A stretch of DNA of 44,011 nucleotides from NCBI GenBank assembly GCA_934633695.1, contig CAKTYT010000014.1, forward strand, positions 1 through 44,011, written 5' to 3'. Shown in pieces: positions 32,334 to 41,046 of this stretch; within the stretch, counting starts at the first letter, position 1; each line of letters opens with the position of its first letter. Under the pieces are notes generated by a model. That model did no database searches, had not been told where the DNA came from, and was given only the letters and a program-made list of their open reading frames with translations. Both the position numbers and the translations under genes were made by a program. Source of the stretch: an uncultured Clostridia bacterium (GTDB lineage: Bacteria; Bacillota; Clostridia; Christensenellales; CAG-138).

Positions 32334-34166
32334 TTATTCAACAGTTACCGATTTTGCTAGGTTCCGCGGTTTATCTATGTCACAACCCTTTAAAGAGGCA
32401 ATGTAGAAAGCCAACAGCTGCAGAGGGACAATTGTCAGAGACGGAGTTGCAACATCAGTGCATTCCGGAAGCCTTATGACGTGATCGGCAACTCCTTCAG
32501 TCTGCTCATCATCGTGATTGATAATGGCTATGACACTTGCACCTCTTGCTTTGACCTCTTTGATGTTTGAAACCATCTTTTCAAGCAGAGGTCTGTATGT
32601 ACAAAGAGCGATGACGAGGGTCCCGTTTTCGATAAGGGAGATTGTACCGTGTTTAAGCTCGCCTGCGGCATACGCCTCGGAGTGGATGTAGGATATTTCT
32701 TTCAGCTTAAGCGATGCTTCAAGGGAAAGGGCATAGTCAATGTTCCTACCGATGAAGAAAACACTCTGGCTGTTGAAATACTGGGAAGCAAGGTACTGCA
32801 TCTGCTCGACGTTTTCAAGCATCTTACGCATTGCTTCAGGGACCATGAGCAATTCTTCAACCGCGTGGTTGACCTCTTCCTCGCTCATAAGTCCCTTTGC
32901 CTTTGCCATGTACCAATTCAAAAGGTGCATAAGTACAAGCTGAGTACTGTACGCTTTTGTTGTTGCGACGGCAATTTCCGGTCCTGCCCATGTGTAAAGG
33001 ACGTCTTCACTTTCGTTTGCAATACTGCTTGCAACGACATTGACAATGGAAATCGTTCTTGCCCCATGTGCCTTTGCTTCTCTAAGACCGTAGAGCGTAT
33101 CAAGAGTTTCTCCGGACTGACTGACGATTATGACAAGAGTTTTGCTGTCGATAATCGGGTCATCGTAACGAAATTCAGAGGCAAGTTCTGCCTGAACGTC
33201 GATACGCAGAGTCTTTTTCATGAAATATCTTGCCACGACGCCGACATGATAGGCCGATCCGCAAGCAACAATTCGGATCTTATCGATGCCTTTAAGGTTA
33301 TCATCAGTGATATGTTCAAGATTGAGCCTGAGTTTTCCGTCGGTGAACCTCGGGCTTATGGTTTTGAGGATGCTGTCGGGCTGTTCCATGATTTCTTTGA
33401 TCATGAAATGGGTGTAACCGCCCTTTTCGGCAGCATCGATGTCCCAATCGATGTGCTTGATTTCGGGGTCAACCCTTTCACCATATTTGTCAATGACGGT
33501 AACGCCGTCCTTTGTCAAAATAGCAAGTTCTCTTTCACCGAGTCTGAAAATTTTCCTTGTGTGCTTCAAAATTGCAGGAATATCCGAAGCAATGAAATTT
33601 TCACCATCGCCTAAACCGATGATCAACGGACCGTCTTTGCGAAGGGCAATTATCTGCCAAGGGTAATCCTTGAAGAGTATGCCAAGCGAGTATGAACCTT
33701 TGAACTGATTCTCTGCCTGGCGGACGGCGGCAACGGGGTCACCATTATAGTAAAAGTCAATGAGCTCCGATATGACTTCAGTGTCAGTATCGGTTGAGAA
33801 TGTGTGTCCTTTGTCCTTGAGGAAATCCCTCAGCTCAATGTAATTTTCAATTATGCCATTATGGACAACGGCGACACGTCCGCTGCTTGAAAGGTGCGGA
33901 TGAGAATTCGTATCTGAAGGTTCGCCGTGTGTAGCCCACCGGGTGTGACCGATACCGACGGTCGCATTGTCCGCCCTGGGATCTGCGTTTTCAATTATTG
34001 AACGAAGATTTGAAATTCTCCCCATTGTTTTATGTACAACGATACCGCTTTTTCCGGCGAGGGCAATACCTGCCGAATCATAACCGCGATATTCAAGCTT
34101 TTCGAGTGCATCGAGCAGTATGCCCGTTGCCTGTTTATTACCGACATAGCCTACTATGCCACACAT
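32334..34166 (-). CDS. glmS: Glucosamine--fructose-6-phosphate aminotransferase (isomerizing)
   Basis: GlmS makes glucosamine-6-phosphate from fructose-6-phosphate and glutamine, the entry to peptidoglycan amino sugars. The 610-residue product starts MCGIVGYVG, so Cys2 becomes the N-terminal nucleophile of the glutaminase domain (about 1-240). Two SIS sugar-isomerase domains (about 285-420 and 455-600) follow, and it ends in the conserved AKSVTVE. ATG 34166 follows GGGAGG with 9 nt spacing; upstream codons in the frame are excluded because Cys2 must be terminal. The leader from the promoter is only about 57 nt, too short for a glmS ribozyme. Confidence 0.97.
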   Translation of the reverse strand: MCGIVGYVGNKQATGILLDALEKLEYRGYDSAGIALAGKSGIVVHKTMGRISNLRSIIENADPRADNATVGIGHTRWATHGEPSDTNSHPHLSSSGRVAVVHNGIIENYIELRDFLKDKGHTFSTDTDTEVISELIDFYYNGDPVAAVRQAENQFKGSYSLGILFKDYPWQIIALRKDGPLIIGLGDGENFIASDIPAILKHTRKIFRLGERELAILTKDGVTVIDKYGERVDPEIKHIDWDIDAAEKGGYTHFMIKEIMEQPDSILKTISPRFTDGKLRLNLEHITDDNLKGIDKIRIVACGSAYHVGVVARYFMKKTLRIDVQAELASEFRYDDPIIDSKTLVIIVSQSGETLDTLYGLREAKAHGARTISIVNVVASSIANESEDVLYTWAGPEIAVATTKAYSTQLVLMHLLNWYMAKAKGLMSEEEVNHAVEELLMVPEAMRKMLENVEQMQYLASQYFNSQSVFFIGRNIDYALSLEASLKLKEISYIHSEAYAAGELKHGTISLIENGTLVIALCTYRPLLEKMVSNIKEVKARGASVIAIINHDDEQTEGVADHVIRLPECTDVATPSLTIVPLQLLAFYIASLKGCDIDKPRNLAKSVTVE

Positions 34167-34229
34167 ATTTCCATACCTCCCTAAATGGTCTGGCTGCACC
34201 GTCTGCTGCATTGCATAACGATACAGCTT

Positions 34230-34258
34230 ATTATACAACATTTGCCGCAGCTAATCAA
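34230..34258 (-). promoter_or_regulatory. Promoter of the glmS-pdp-queA-tgt-tsaE-tsaB operon
   Basis: On the - strand TTGATT and TATAAT are 17 nt apart. Transcription should start near 34223. Confidence 0.75.
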
Positions 34259-34273
34259 AACCAAAATCATTGA

Positions 34274-34294
34274 TAAGGGTAAAAAATACCCTTA
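34274..34294. repeat. Perfect inverted repeat upstream of the glmS promoter
   Basis: TAAGGGTA and TACCCTTA flank an A5 centre, 16 nt upstream of the glmS -35 box and 80 nt before the peptidase promoter. It has no U-tract, so it is a candidate binding site instead of a terminator. Confidence 0.45.
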
Positions 34295-34373
34295 ATTCCA
34301 CCCCGTCCATTAAATATATTGTTTGTTTTTTGAATAATGCGTCCGTTTTGGGCAAATTTTTTGCATTTGCACC

Positions 34374-34403
34374 TTGTTTGTTCGGGTTCGACTGTGATAC
34401 AAT
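34374..34403 (+). promoter_or_regulatory. Promoter of the Xaa-Pro peptidase-efp operon
   Basis: TTGTTT (34374-34379) and TACAAT (34398-34403) are 18 nt apart, about 38 nt of leader before the start codon. Confidence 0.5.
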
Positions 34404-34447
34404 AAGGTGTGACATTGATGCTGTCTTGCAGAAAGGAAGTATTAGTT

Positions 34448-35515
34448 ATGAAAAAAAGATGTGACAAACTGCTTGTTGCTCTTGCAGAGAAAAATATTGA
34501 TGCAGCGATAATAACTTCACCCATCAACCGCAGGTACTATTCAGGCTTTACCGGAAGTAACGGCGTTGTAATTCTCACCGAGAATGTCCGCGTACTACTG
34601 ACTGATTTCCGCTACACCATTCAGGCAAAGGCACAGTGTGAAGGAACGTGCAGCGTTCGCCAAGTCAATCGCGGTATCGGTGCCGAGGATGTTTCAGCCG
34701 TCCTTAAGGAAGCGGGTGCAAAAAGGGTTGCATTTGAAGATGCTTCACTCACCATTGCTGAGTTTGAGACGTACAGATCGATGCCTTTCGAACTTGTTCC
34801 AGCTTCAGGTGTCATTAACGGCGGCAGGCTCATAAAGGATGCTTACGAAATCAGTCAGATGCAGAAGGCTCAGTCCGTTGCCGATGCTGCGTTTGCCGAC
34901 CTGCTTAGGGTTGTAAAGCCGGGCATGACTGAAAAAGAAGTCAGAAACGAACTTGATTACTACATGCGTCGCCACGGTGCGGATGAAAATTCATTCGACA
35001 CAATCGTTGGATCAGGTCCAAATGGTGCTTTGTGCCATGCTTACCCTGGTGAACGCAAGCTTCAAAATGGAGATCTCGTTGTTATCGATTTCGGTGCAAG
35101 GGTAAACGGCTACTGCTCCGATATGACTCGTACGATTGCGATCGGTCAGCCTTGCGACGAACTTGTGAAGATTTATAATATCGTGCTTGAGGCACAGCTC
35201 AAATGCCTCAGCATCTTGAGACCCAATATGGTTGCCTCCGAGCTGGATTTGACCGCAAGGAATTATATTGCAGAGCATGGTTACGGCGAATGCTTCGGTC
35301 ACAGTCTTGGTCATGGCTTCGGTCTTGAGATTCATGAAAATCCCTATGCAAATTCCCGCAGTCAGGAGATTCTCGCTCCGGGTACAACTATCACGGTCGA
35401 GCCCGGCATATATGTCGAAGGTCTCGGCGGAGTTCGCATTGAGGACTGTTGCGTTTTGACGGAGGATGGGTATATCGACCTCTGCTCAACGCCTAAGGAG
35501 CTTATTATTTTATAA
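34448..35515 (+). CDS. Xaa-Pro aminopeptidase family (M24) peptidase
   Basis: This 355-residue cytosolic pita-bread metallopeptidase has an N-terminal creatinase-like domain (about 1-125) and a C-terminal M24 domain. Metal ligands are visible in VIDFGARVNGYCSDMTRT (two Asp), GHSLGHGFGLEIHENP (His), TVEPGIYVEG (Glu) and GVRIEDCC (Glu). It trims or cleaves peptides with proline, as YqhT of Bacillus does. ATG 34448 follows AAAGGAA. It lies 36 nt before efp, the arrangement also seen in Bacillus subtilis. Confidence 0.92.
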   Translation: MKKRCDKLLVALAEKNIDAAIITSPINRRYYSGFTGSNGVVILTENVRVLLTDFRYTIQAKAQCEGTCSVRQVNRGIGAEDVSAVLKEAGAKRVAFEDASLTIAEFETYRSMPFELVPASGVINGGRLIKDAYEISQMQKAQSVADAAFADLLRVVKPGMTEKEVRNELDYYMRRHGADENSFDTIVGSGPNGALCHAYPGERKLQNGDLVVIDFGARVNGYCSDMTRTIAIGQPCDELVKIYNIVLEAQLKCLSILRPNMVASELDLTARNYIAEHGYGECFGHSLGHGFGLEIHENPYANSRSQEILAPGTTITVEPGIYVEGLGGVRIEDCCVLTEDGYIDLCSTPKELIIL

Positions 35516-35551
35516 TAAAACTTATTTTACTTTAATTTGGAGGTAACCCCC

Positions 35552-36109
35552 ATGATTTTAGCTGGCGATTTCAGAAAAGGCGTCACCGTCGAAATTGACG
35601 GACAGGTTTGGAGCATTGCTGACTTTCAGCACGTTAAGCCCGGCAAGGGTGCAGCGTTTGTTCGCACCAGACTTAAGAACGTTATGACAGGTGCTGTTCT
35701 TGAGAGGACTTTCAGTCCCACAGATAAGTATCCCACCGCACACATTGAAACCCGCGAGATGCAGTATCTGTATACGGATGGAGATCTTTACTACTTTATG
35801 GACAATGAGTCTTATGAACAGCTCGCTCTCAACCATGAACAGGTTGAAGATGCCATTGATTTTATCGTTGAAAACTCAAACGTAACCATTCGTTTCTTTA
35901 AAGGCAGTGCTTTCTCCGTTGCGGCACCCAACTTTGTTGAACTGACCGTCACAGAGACTGAGCCCGGCTTTAAGGGCGATACTGCAACCGGCACTACCAA
36001 GCCTGCCGTGCTTGAAACCGGTTATAAAATCAACGTGCCCCTTTTCGTCAACGAAGGTGATAGGATCAGAGTAGATACCCGCACCGGCGAGTACATGGAA
36101 CGCTGCTGA
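35552..36109 (+). CDS. efp: Translation elongation factor P
   Basis: EF-P rescues ribosomes stalled at polyproline stretches. The 185-residue product has exactly the family length, three beta-barrel domains, and K32 at the tip of the loop KPGKGAAF, the residue modified in many species. The C-terminal signature LETGYKINVPLFVNEGDRIRVDTRTGEY is present. GGAGG (35539-35543) precedes ATG 35552; the in-frame TTG upstream overlaps the ribosome binding site itself and is rejected. Neither epmA nor ymfI-type modification genes are nearby. Confidence 0.96.
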   Translation: MILAGDFRKGVTVEIDGQVWSIADFQHVKPGKGAAFVRTRLKNVMTGAVLERTFSPTDKYPTAHIETREMQYLYTDGDLYYFMDNESYEQLALNHEQVEDAIDFIVENSNVTIRFFKGSAFSVAAPNFVELTVTETEPGFKGDTATGTTKPAVLETGYKINVPLFVNEGDRIRVDTRTGEYMERC

Positions 36110-36129
36110 TAATTATTTCAGTACAATCG

Positions 36130-36160
36130 CTTTCATGCCGGGTTCTGCCCGGCGTGAAAG
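36130..36160 (+). other. Strong 13-bp hairpin after efp
   Basis: CTTTCATGCCGGG pairs over all 13 positions (one G-T) with CCCGGCGTGAAAG around TTCTG. A T7 run follows, but only 13 nt later. A second hairpin (TTGCATC/GATGCAA, 36178-36206) follows just before the next ribosome binding site. It may be a terminator or processing site, or may protect the efp mRNA 3' end. Confidence 0.6.
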
Positions 36161-36218
36161 CCAAATAAAATATTTTTTTGCATCCAAAAAAGGATTATCC
36201 GATGCAAGAGGTGAAAAA

Positions 36219-36656
36219 ATGAAAACTAAAGTCGCATTCCTTAAGGGCTGTGCTTACGGCATGAATCTTGCACAGAAGACTGACGAGCAGAGCAAGCTCA
36301 TCAGTGCTATTATTGATTGCCTCGATGAAATGGCGGAGGCAATTGACAGCAATACCGAAGATATTGAAGATATCAGTGATGAACTTGAAGTCGTTAGTGA
36401 GTCCGTCGATATTATTGACGAAATTCTCGACGAAATGGTCGATGAGGACGATGATGACGATGAAGAAGCTAAGAGAGACTTTCTCGATTGGATCGATGAC
36501 GATGATGATTTCGCCAATGACGAAACAGTTGACGAGGATGAAAACGACGATGACGATGATGCCAGAGACGTGTCATGGCTCGACCCTGAGCTGCGTAAGT
36601 ACATCGATGGTCTGTTGAAAAAAGAAGAGAACGGCAATGACGGAGCAAAGAACTGA
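36219..36656 (+). CDS. Acidic CD1247-type protein
   Basis: This 145-residue protein begins MKTKVAFLKGCAYGMNLAQ, followed by a helical KLISAIIDCLDEMAEAIDSNTEDIEDISDELEVV stretch. It fits the Clostridial family whose N-terminal domain is named after CD1247 of Clostridioides difficile. The second half is extremely acidic with runs of D and E, and the end reads WLDPELRKYIDGLLKK. A small coiled coil is likely at about 20-65. Function unknown. AGAGGTG precedes ATG 36219. It sits between efp and trmK, and a terminator follows. Confidence 0.8.
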   Translation: MKTKVAFLKGCAYGMNLAQKTDEQSKLISAIIDCLDEMAEAIDSNTEDIEDISDELEVVSESVDIIDEILDEMVDEDDDDDEEAKRDFLDWIDDDDDFANDETVDEDENDDDDDARDVSWLDPELRKYIDGLLKKEENGNDGAKN

Positions 36657-36704
36657 TAAACTGAGCTTTCCGTTTTAAACACAATTATTTGTACTTGAAA
36701 GTAA

Positions 36705-36738
36705 AAGGGCCGCATCTTTTTTGCGACCCTGTATTTTT
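36705..36738 (+). terminator. Terminator after the CD1247-type gene
   Basis: AGGGCCGCA pairs with TGCGACCCT (one mismatch) around a T-rich loop, with GTATTTTT following. Confidence 0.75.
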
Positions 36739-36770
36739 CCTTATAGAATCCGAAACGAGGAACCGACAAG

Positions 36771-37499
36771 ATGTTTAAAAGATTTTATTCAAACCTATCA
36801 CCGAGACTCAAAACGGCAATACAAATGCTTGATGCTGTCGATTGCATTGCTGATATAGGCTGCGATCATGGCAAAACTGCTCTGTCACTTATCGAAATGG
36901 AGAAGGCTAAGCATGTTATTGCATCGGATCTGAGTGAAACTTCCCTTAAAAAGGCCGAAATTCTGAGCTCGATGGAAGCATATAGGGGAACAGTAACATG
37001 CAGGGTTTCCAATGGATTTGCAAAATTTCGCGTCGGCGAAGTGAGCGAAGCGTTAATCCTCGGTATGGGCGGCGAACTTATCCGCAATATTCTTAAAAAC
37101 GGTCAAGAAGTTGCACGCAGCTTACATTGTGTTGTCATGCAGCCGATGCGAGGCGAAGCTGAATTGCGTGAGTATCTTTACGAAAATAATTATCGTATAA
37201 CTGATGAACGCGTTGTGTTCGAAAAAGACAGGCCGTATCAGCTCATTCGTGCTGAGTCGGGAGAACCCACCCCCCTGCCCGAATATTGGCCGAAGAACTT
37301 TTATCAGTTCGGCTCTGTTGCATTTGAAAGGGGAGACGAGGAACTTTACAGATTGATGGTTCGCTACGTCTGTGTTTTGCGTACCAAACTCGATGCTGTC
37401 AGCTCGGCTGTACGTTACAATCCTCCGAGGTTTCTTGTTGAGGAAATTGAACGCACGGAGCAGTTGATTAAACTATTTAGTGAGAAATTTGGCAATTAA
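36771..37499 (+). CDS. trmK: tRNA (adenine22-N1)-methyltransferase
   Basis: TrmK methylates A22 in the D-arm of tRNA-Ser and tRNA-Leu. The 242-residue product has an N-terminal Rossmann domain with the SAM motif ADIGCDHGK (about 27-35), the SDLSETSL segment, and the LILGMGGELI motif near residue 95 with the conserved VVMQPM follow-up. A C-terminal coiled-coil region (about 180-242) is also typical. It is followed by the Nif3-like gene, the conserved yqfN-yqfO pairing of Bacillota. Confidence 0.93.
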   Translation: MFKRFYSNLSPRLKTAIQMLDAVDCIADIGCDHGKTALSLIEMEKAKHVIASDLSETSLKKAEILSSMEAYRGTVTCRVSNGFAKFRVGEVSEALILGMGGELIRNILKNGQEVARSLHCVVMQPMRGEAELREYLYENNYRITDERVVFEKDRPYQLIRAESGEPTPLPEYWPKNFYQFGSVAFERGDEELYRLMVRYVCVLRTKLDAVSSAVRYNPPRFLVEEIERTEQLIKLFSEKFGN

Positions 37500-37526
37500 T
37501 AACTTTACAAAAACGAGGATACGCCA

Positions 37527-38324
37527 ATGAAAATCAATGATTTCATCAATGTCATGGAACGGCTTGCACCGTCATGCACTGCTCTTTCGTTTGATAATTG
37601 CGGACTCATAATCGGGACGGAGAGAGAAGAGATAAAGCGTGTACTTGCTGCACTTGACTGCACGAATGCAGTTGCCGATGAAGCGGCAAAGGTGAATGCG
37701 GATTTGGTGCTTACTCACCATCCGCTGCTTTTCAACGGCGTGAAACGCATTCTTCCAGGCGACCCGATTTGTGGGCCTGTATATAAACTCATTCGCTGCG
37801 GGATAGCTCTCTTTTCCGCACACACAAACCTCGATGCGGCGGAAGGCGGAGTGAACACTGCACTTTGCCGTACACTCGGTATAGAAAATGAACTTCCCGC
37901 AGGTGACGAGGGAATAATGCGTGTTGGGGAGCTGCCCAACGAAATCATGCTGGATGAATTCGTTCGTCATGCACAGCGAAAGATTGGAACAACGCTTATG
38001 GTCAGCGGTTCAAACAGGCCGATTAAGCGTGTTGCCGTAATGGGAGGCTCGGGTGGAGGAGACTACGCTCTTGCCAAGGCAAGCGGTGCGGACGTTTACC
38101 TTACCGGCGAATGCAAGCATAACCAGGCGATTGAGGCGGCTGCATTGGGGCTTGCTGTCGTCACAGCCGGACATTATCAGACAGAAGTCGTGGTACTTAA
38201 GCCCCTGATTGAGTATTTACAAATTCACACCTGTGGTGTAGAATATCTTTTATCCGAAGCGTGCACACCGGTGTTTCGGGTCGTGCAGACACTTCAGAAT
38301 GCTGAAAAGGAGGGGATAAAATGA
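37527..38324 (+). CDS. Nif3-like dinuclear metal centre protein
   Basis: This 265-residue NIF3/YqfO family protein forms hexamers with a two-metal site. Visible ligands include His in LVLTHHPLLF, Asp in SAHTNLDAAEGGVN, and His and Glu in AGHYQTEVVVL near the C-terminus. A GTP cyclohydrolase-like role has been proposed for some relatives, but the biochemical function is not settled. It lacks the middle PII-like insert of long forms. The gene follows trmK by 27 nt and overlaps the zinc ribbon gene by ATGA. Confidence 0.93.
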   Translation: MKINDFINVMERLAPSCTALSFDNCGLIIGTEREEIKRVLAALDCTNAVADEAAKVNADLVLTHHPLLFNGVKRILPGDPICGPVYKLIRCGIALFSAHTNLDAAEGGVNTALCRTLGIENELPAGDEGIMRVGELPNEIMLDEFVRHAQRKIGTTLMVSGSNRPIKRVAVMGGSGGGDYALAKASGADVYLTGECKHNQAIEAAALGLAVVTAGHYQTEVVVLKPLIEYLQIHTCGVEYLLSEACTPVFRVVQTLQNAEKEGIK

Positions 38325-39037
38325 ATCCGTTGGAAGCATTATGGGATTATCAGCAGGCAGAGCTTTCTCTCGCCGCACTGAATAAAGAAATGAAGTCGAC
38401 CGATGCCAACAGAAAGCGTCTCCGCATACGCAAGGTTTTTAATGAATTGACAGAAAGCCTTATAAATATGGATAAGGACTTGCAGACAAAGCTTGCAAAG
38501 GTACAGGAGCTTACGGCGTCATATAATAAACTTGCAAGGGACTATGAACTTGAAAAGGATGAACTTGAGAGCATGGAGCATGATGAGGAATGCACCGCTG
38601 CCGAGTTCACTGAGTCACGTACCAACATTGAGAGGCTTCAGAGCAGCGTATCCGCTCTTGCAAAGGAACTGAGTGCAATGCTCCGCAGCATTGACTCGAC
38701 GAAAAATCAGATTAATGAGGTCTGGGCAAAAGCTGCAAAAGCTAAGCTCGATTACAACACAGCCGCAACTGTTTGCGAGGCTGAGAAAGAAAGTTTCAGA
38801 CCACGTATTGCCGAGGCGAAAAAACTTGTCGAAGAGAGGCAGGCCGCTGTTCCGGATGTACTGTTAAAAAAATACGAGGTAATTAAACGCAATCATGCCA
38901 ACCCCGTTGCAAAGCTTTCCGGCAATTCCTGCGGCGGATGCAACGTTGGTCTGTCGTCAGTTGTCGTCAGGCGTGTAACGGCGGGCAATGCCGTGGTTGA
39001 GTGTGAAAATTGCGGAAGAATACTAATTCCTAATTGA
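38321..39037 (+). CDS. Coiled-coil C4 zinc ribbon protein (CdsZ-like)
   Basis: This 238-residue protein consists of a long antiparallel coiled coil (about 5-185) and a C-terminal zinc ribbon with C204-x2-C207 and C228-x2-C231. It matches the bacterial zf-RING_7 family; relatives are annotated as nucleic-acid-binding zinc ribbon proteins. Its start overlaps the Nif3 stop (ATGA), so it is coupled to the nif3-trmK unit. Possible role: RNA or nucleic acid binding; inferred from family only. Confidence 0.88.
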   Translation: MNPLEALWDYQQAELSLAALNKEMKSTDANRKRLRIRKVFNELTESLINMDKDLQTKLAKVQELTASYNKLARDYELEKDELESMEHDEECTAAEFTESRTNIERLQSSVSALAKELSAMLRSIDSTKNQINEVWAKAAKAKLDYNTAATVCEAEKESFRPRIAEAKKLVEERQAAVPDVLLKKYEVIKRNHANPVAKLSGNSCGGCNVGLSSVVVRRVTAGNAVVECENCGRILIPN

Positions 39038-39053
39038 AGTATGCATTAAATTT

Positions 39054-39396
39054 TGAGTAAGACAAGTGACCGCATTGCGGCGAATTCTTTCGACCGCCGT
39101 GAGGAAAGTCCGAGCTCCATAGGACAGGGTGCCGGGTAACACCCGGTGGAGGCGACTCCAAGGAAAGTGCAACAGAAATAAACCGCTGCACATGCAGTAA
39201 GGATGGAAAGGCGAGGTAAGAGCTCACCGCTCCCGTGGTAACGCGGAAGGCAATGTAAACCCCACTCGGAGCAAGATTGAAATGGGAGCATTTAATGGCT
39301 GTCCGCCACGCTCCTCGTAATCGCTACAACGTAAGGGTAACTTTGCGTGCAGATAGATGGTCACATAAACAGAACTCGGCTTATGGCTTGCTCAAT
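39054..39396 (+). ncRNA. rnpB: RNase P RNA, bacterial type A
   Basis: RNase P RNA cleaves the 5' leaders of tRNA precursors. Conserved elements are seen in order: GAGGAAAGTCCGAGCTCC (CR-I, around 39101), an ACAG-containing core, and the closing ACAGAACTCGGCTTATG (39369-39385) forming P4 with the 5' part. P1 pairs TGAGTAAGAC (39054-39063) with GGCTTGCTCA (39385-39394). The total of about 340 nt fits a type A RNA. It starts shortly after the zinc ribbon gene and has its own terminator. Confidence 0.93.
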
Positions 39397-39401
39397 GTCG
39401 T

Positions 39402-39438
39402 CCGGGGTGGGGAAACTCACTCCGGTATATTTTTTTTT
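39402..39438 (+). terminator. Terminator of rnpB
   Basis: CCGGGGTG pairs with CACTCCGG, followed by TATATTTTTTTTTTC. The T-tract itself forms a further AT hairpin with the following AAAATATAC. Confidence 0.88.
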
Positions 39439-39471
39439 CAAAATATACTGCAATTCACTGTGCTATTAGTG

Positions 39472-39500
39472 TTGACAAAAATCGTAGGATGGCTTAGAAT
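39472..39500 (+). promoter_or_regulatory. Promoter of the zinc ribbon-TPR/PH-like/YidD cassette
   Basis: TTGACA (39472-39477) and TAGAAT (39495-39500) are 17 nt apart. The leader of about 185 nt contains small hairpins: TCCAA-TTAC-TTGGA, and CTTAC with GTAAG. A longer pair AGAAGC with GCTTCT surrounds the first. Confidence 0.65.
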
Positions 39501-39691
39501 AGAAGCGTAGAGTGAGTTCATTGAGTGATGTCATTTGAGGTCCAATTACTTGGATTTGTGCTTCTTACAAAAATATCCGTGTAAGATGGATAGATTTGTT
39601 GCTCCTGCCAACTTTATACAACTCAAAATGAACGATTCGGAATTTTAAATGATTGGCATGTAGGTGCTTGGATTCGAAAAGGAAATAGAGT

Positions 39692-40285
39692 ATGAGCCAG
39701 AAAATTGTAACCATGAATTGCCCTAACTGTGGAGCGAGAGTTACGACTGAACAAAGAGAATGTGAGTATTGTCGTCAACCAGTTGTTGTTTCATCTTTCA
39801 ACAGTGTTTTTTCGATGCCTATAACTCTAGTCAATAAGTATGCAGGAGGATACAGGAAAGCCCTTGTTGAAAATCCTAGTAACGTTGAATTGAACAATTC
39901 GATAGCTATGTGTTATCTGAAACTTAAGCTATATGATAAGGCATTGCGAGCGTTTGAACTTGCTATGGAAGATAATTTTGACAATTCAGAAACTTTTTTT
40001 TATGCGGCTGTGTGTCTGTTAAAAGGGAAAAAACCTTTTTTGGCGATGCGTCCGGAAATCGACAGAATTGAGGAGTGCATTAATGCAGCTCTGATGATTG
40101 AACCACGCGGAATATACTATTATTTTCTCGCATACATAAAATATGACTACTTTAATCGTAAGTTCTTTAAAACATCTCCGACATATCAAGAAGCTTTGGC
40201 AATGGCCAGAGAAATAGGATACTCTTCTTTTGATGTTGAGCAGTTGTTTGAAGTTCTCGGTGTTGATAGACCGGCTGGATTTTAA
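39692..40285 (+). CDS. Zinc ribbon-TPR protein of unknown function
   Basis: This 197-residue protein starts with a zinc ribbon (C10-x2-C13 and C24-x2-C27). Two or three TPR-like helix pairs (about 50-145) follow, for example ELNNSIAMCYLKLKLYDKALRAFELAMED. No membrane helix or signal is present. Codon use and base composition are AT-richer than in the surrounding housekeeping genes. A long leader and promoter precede it. Together with the two genes downstream it forms an accessory cassette; the zinc ribbon plus TPR suggests an adaptor that binds a protein or nucleic acid partner. Function not known. Confidence 0.72.
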   Translation: MSQKIVTMNCPNCGARVTTEQRECEYCRQPVVVSSFNSVFSMPITLVNKYAGGYRKALVENPSNVELNNSIAMCYLKLKLYDKALRAFELAMEDNFDNSETFFYAAVCLLKGKKPFLAMRPEIDRIEECINAALMIEPRGIYYYFLAYIKYDYFNRKFFKTSPTYQEALAMAREIGYSSFDVEQLFEVLGVDRPAGF

Positions 40286-40345
40286 GAAACGGGTATAGCA
40301 GCCCGTATTCTGAAATAGACAAATAACGAAACTGGAGGTAACAGA

Positions 40346-40987
40346 ATGGCTTACACTAAAAAGGACATTGCACGTTTGTGTAAAGGCAGAACCGAGGAGC
40401 AGAAGAATGTCATTAGATATTTTCTCGGCGGCGGTGGATGCCTAAAGAGAACTTTAAAGGATGAAGAGTACGATTCTCTCGTGCAGGCCAAAGCTAAGAG
40501 CATTGACTTTAAGCAAAGAGCTTTGAACAAGATTGGACTTGATGAATCTCAGGTTGGTGAAATAGAGCCTGTTCATTTTGAAGGCTACTATTTTGATGAC
40601 GCAAAGACATACGCAAAATGGGGCAGAGATCGCACTTGGAGAAGTTCCGCTTACCAGGTATCATGGATTTTCTTCTCCTCCACCCAGGTGTATGTGTATC
40701 AGTACACGTTTAACATGGATGAGGATGGAAAGAAAGAGGCAACTGAAGAATACTTTTACAAGGATATTACTAACTTCTCAACGTCATCTGATACTGTTGA
40801 GAAAGAAATTCTTGATAAAATTAACTGCAATGGCGAGATGACGTACGTTCGTAAACAAGTTGACTCAAACCGTTTTGCACTTGTTGTCCCTGGTGACAAG
40901 TTCTACTGTTCGATGGAGCAGTCCGATTATACCGAGAGAGCTATTCAGGGTATGAAGGCAAAACTTAGGGAGAAGAAGAACGGATAA
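40346..40987 (+). CDS. PH-like domain protein of unknown function
   Basis: This 213-residue soluble protein has a helical N-terminal part (1-75) and a beta-rich part (about 75-190) with the pattern WIFFSSTQVYVYQYTF, EEYFYKDITNFST, RFALVVPGDKFYCSM, then a C-terminal helix AIQGMKAKLREKK. This order recalls bacterial PH-like domains, but I cannot be certain. GGAGGT lies 7 nt before the ATG. It is 60 nt after the zinc ribbon-TPR gene, with a small hairpin between. AT-rich codon use resembles its neighbours in the cassette. Confidence 0.65.
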   Translation: MAYTKKDIARLCKGRTEEQKNVIRYFLGGGGCLKRTLKDEEYDSLVQAKAKSIDFKQRALNKIGLDESQVGEIEPVHFEGYYFDDAKTYAKWGRDRTWRSSAYQVSWIFFSSTQVYVYQYTFNMDEDGKKEATEEYFYKDITNFSTSSDTVEKEILDKINCNGEMTYVRKQVDSNRFALVVPGDKFYCSMEQSDYTERAIQGMKAKLREKKNG

Positions 40988-41046
40988 CATAGTTTAATGT
41001 CAACTGTGTGACGCAGCTTTACCATACTTTTGTGGGAAAATGCTAA

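Noticed and set aside
32649..33614. 321-codon open frame antisense to glmS
   Set aside because: It mirrors the glmS coding frame; Cys/Phe-rich composition and lack of a start signal mark it as a shadow.
39425..39449. AT hairpin GTATATTTT/AAAATATAC as a separate element
   Set aside because: It is the T-tract of the rnpB terminator paired with the following A-rich bases.
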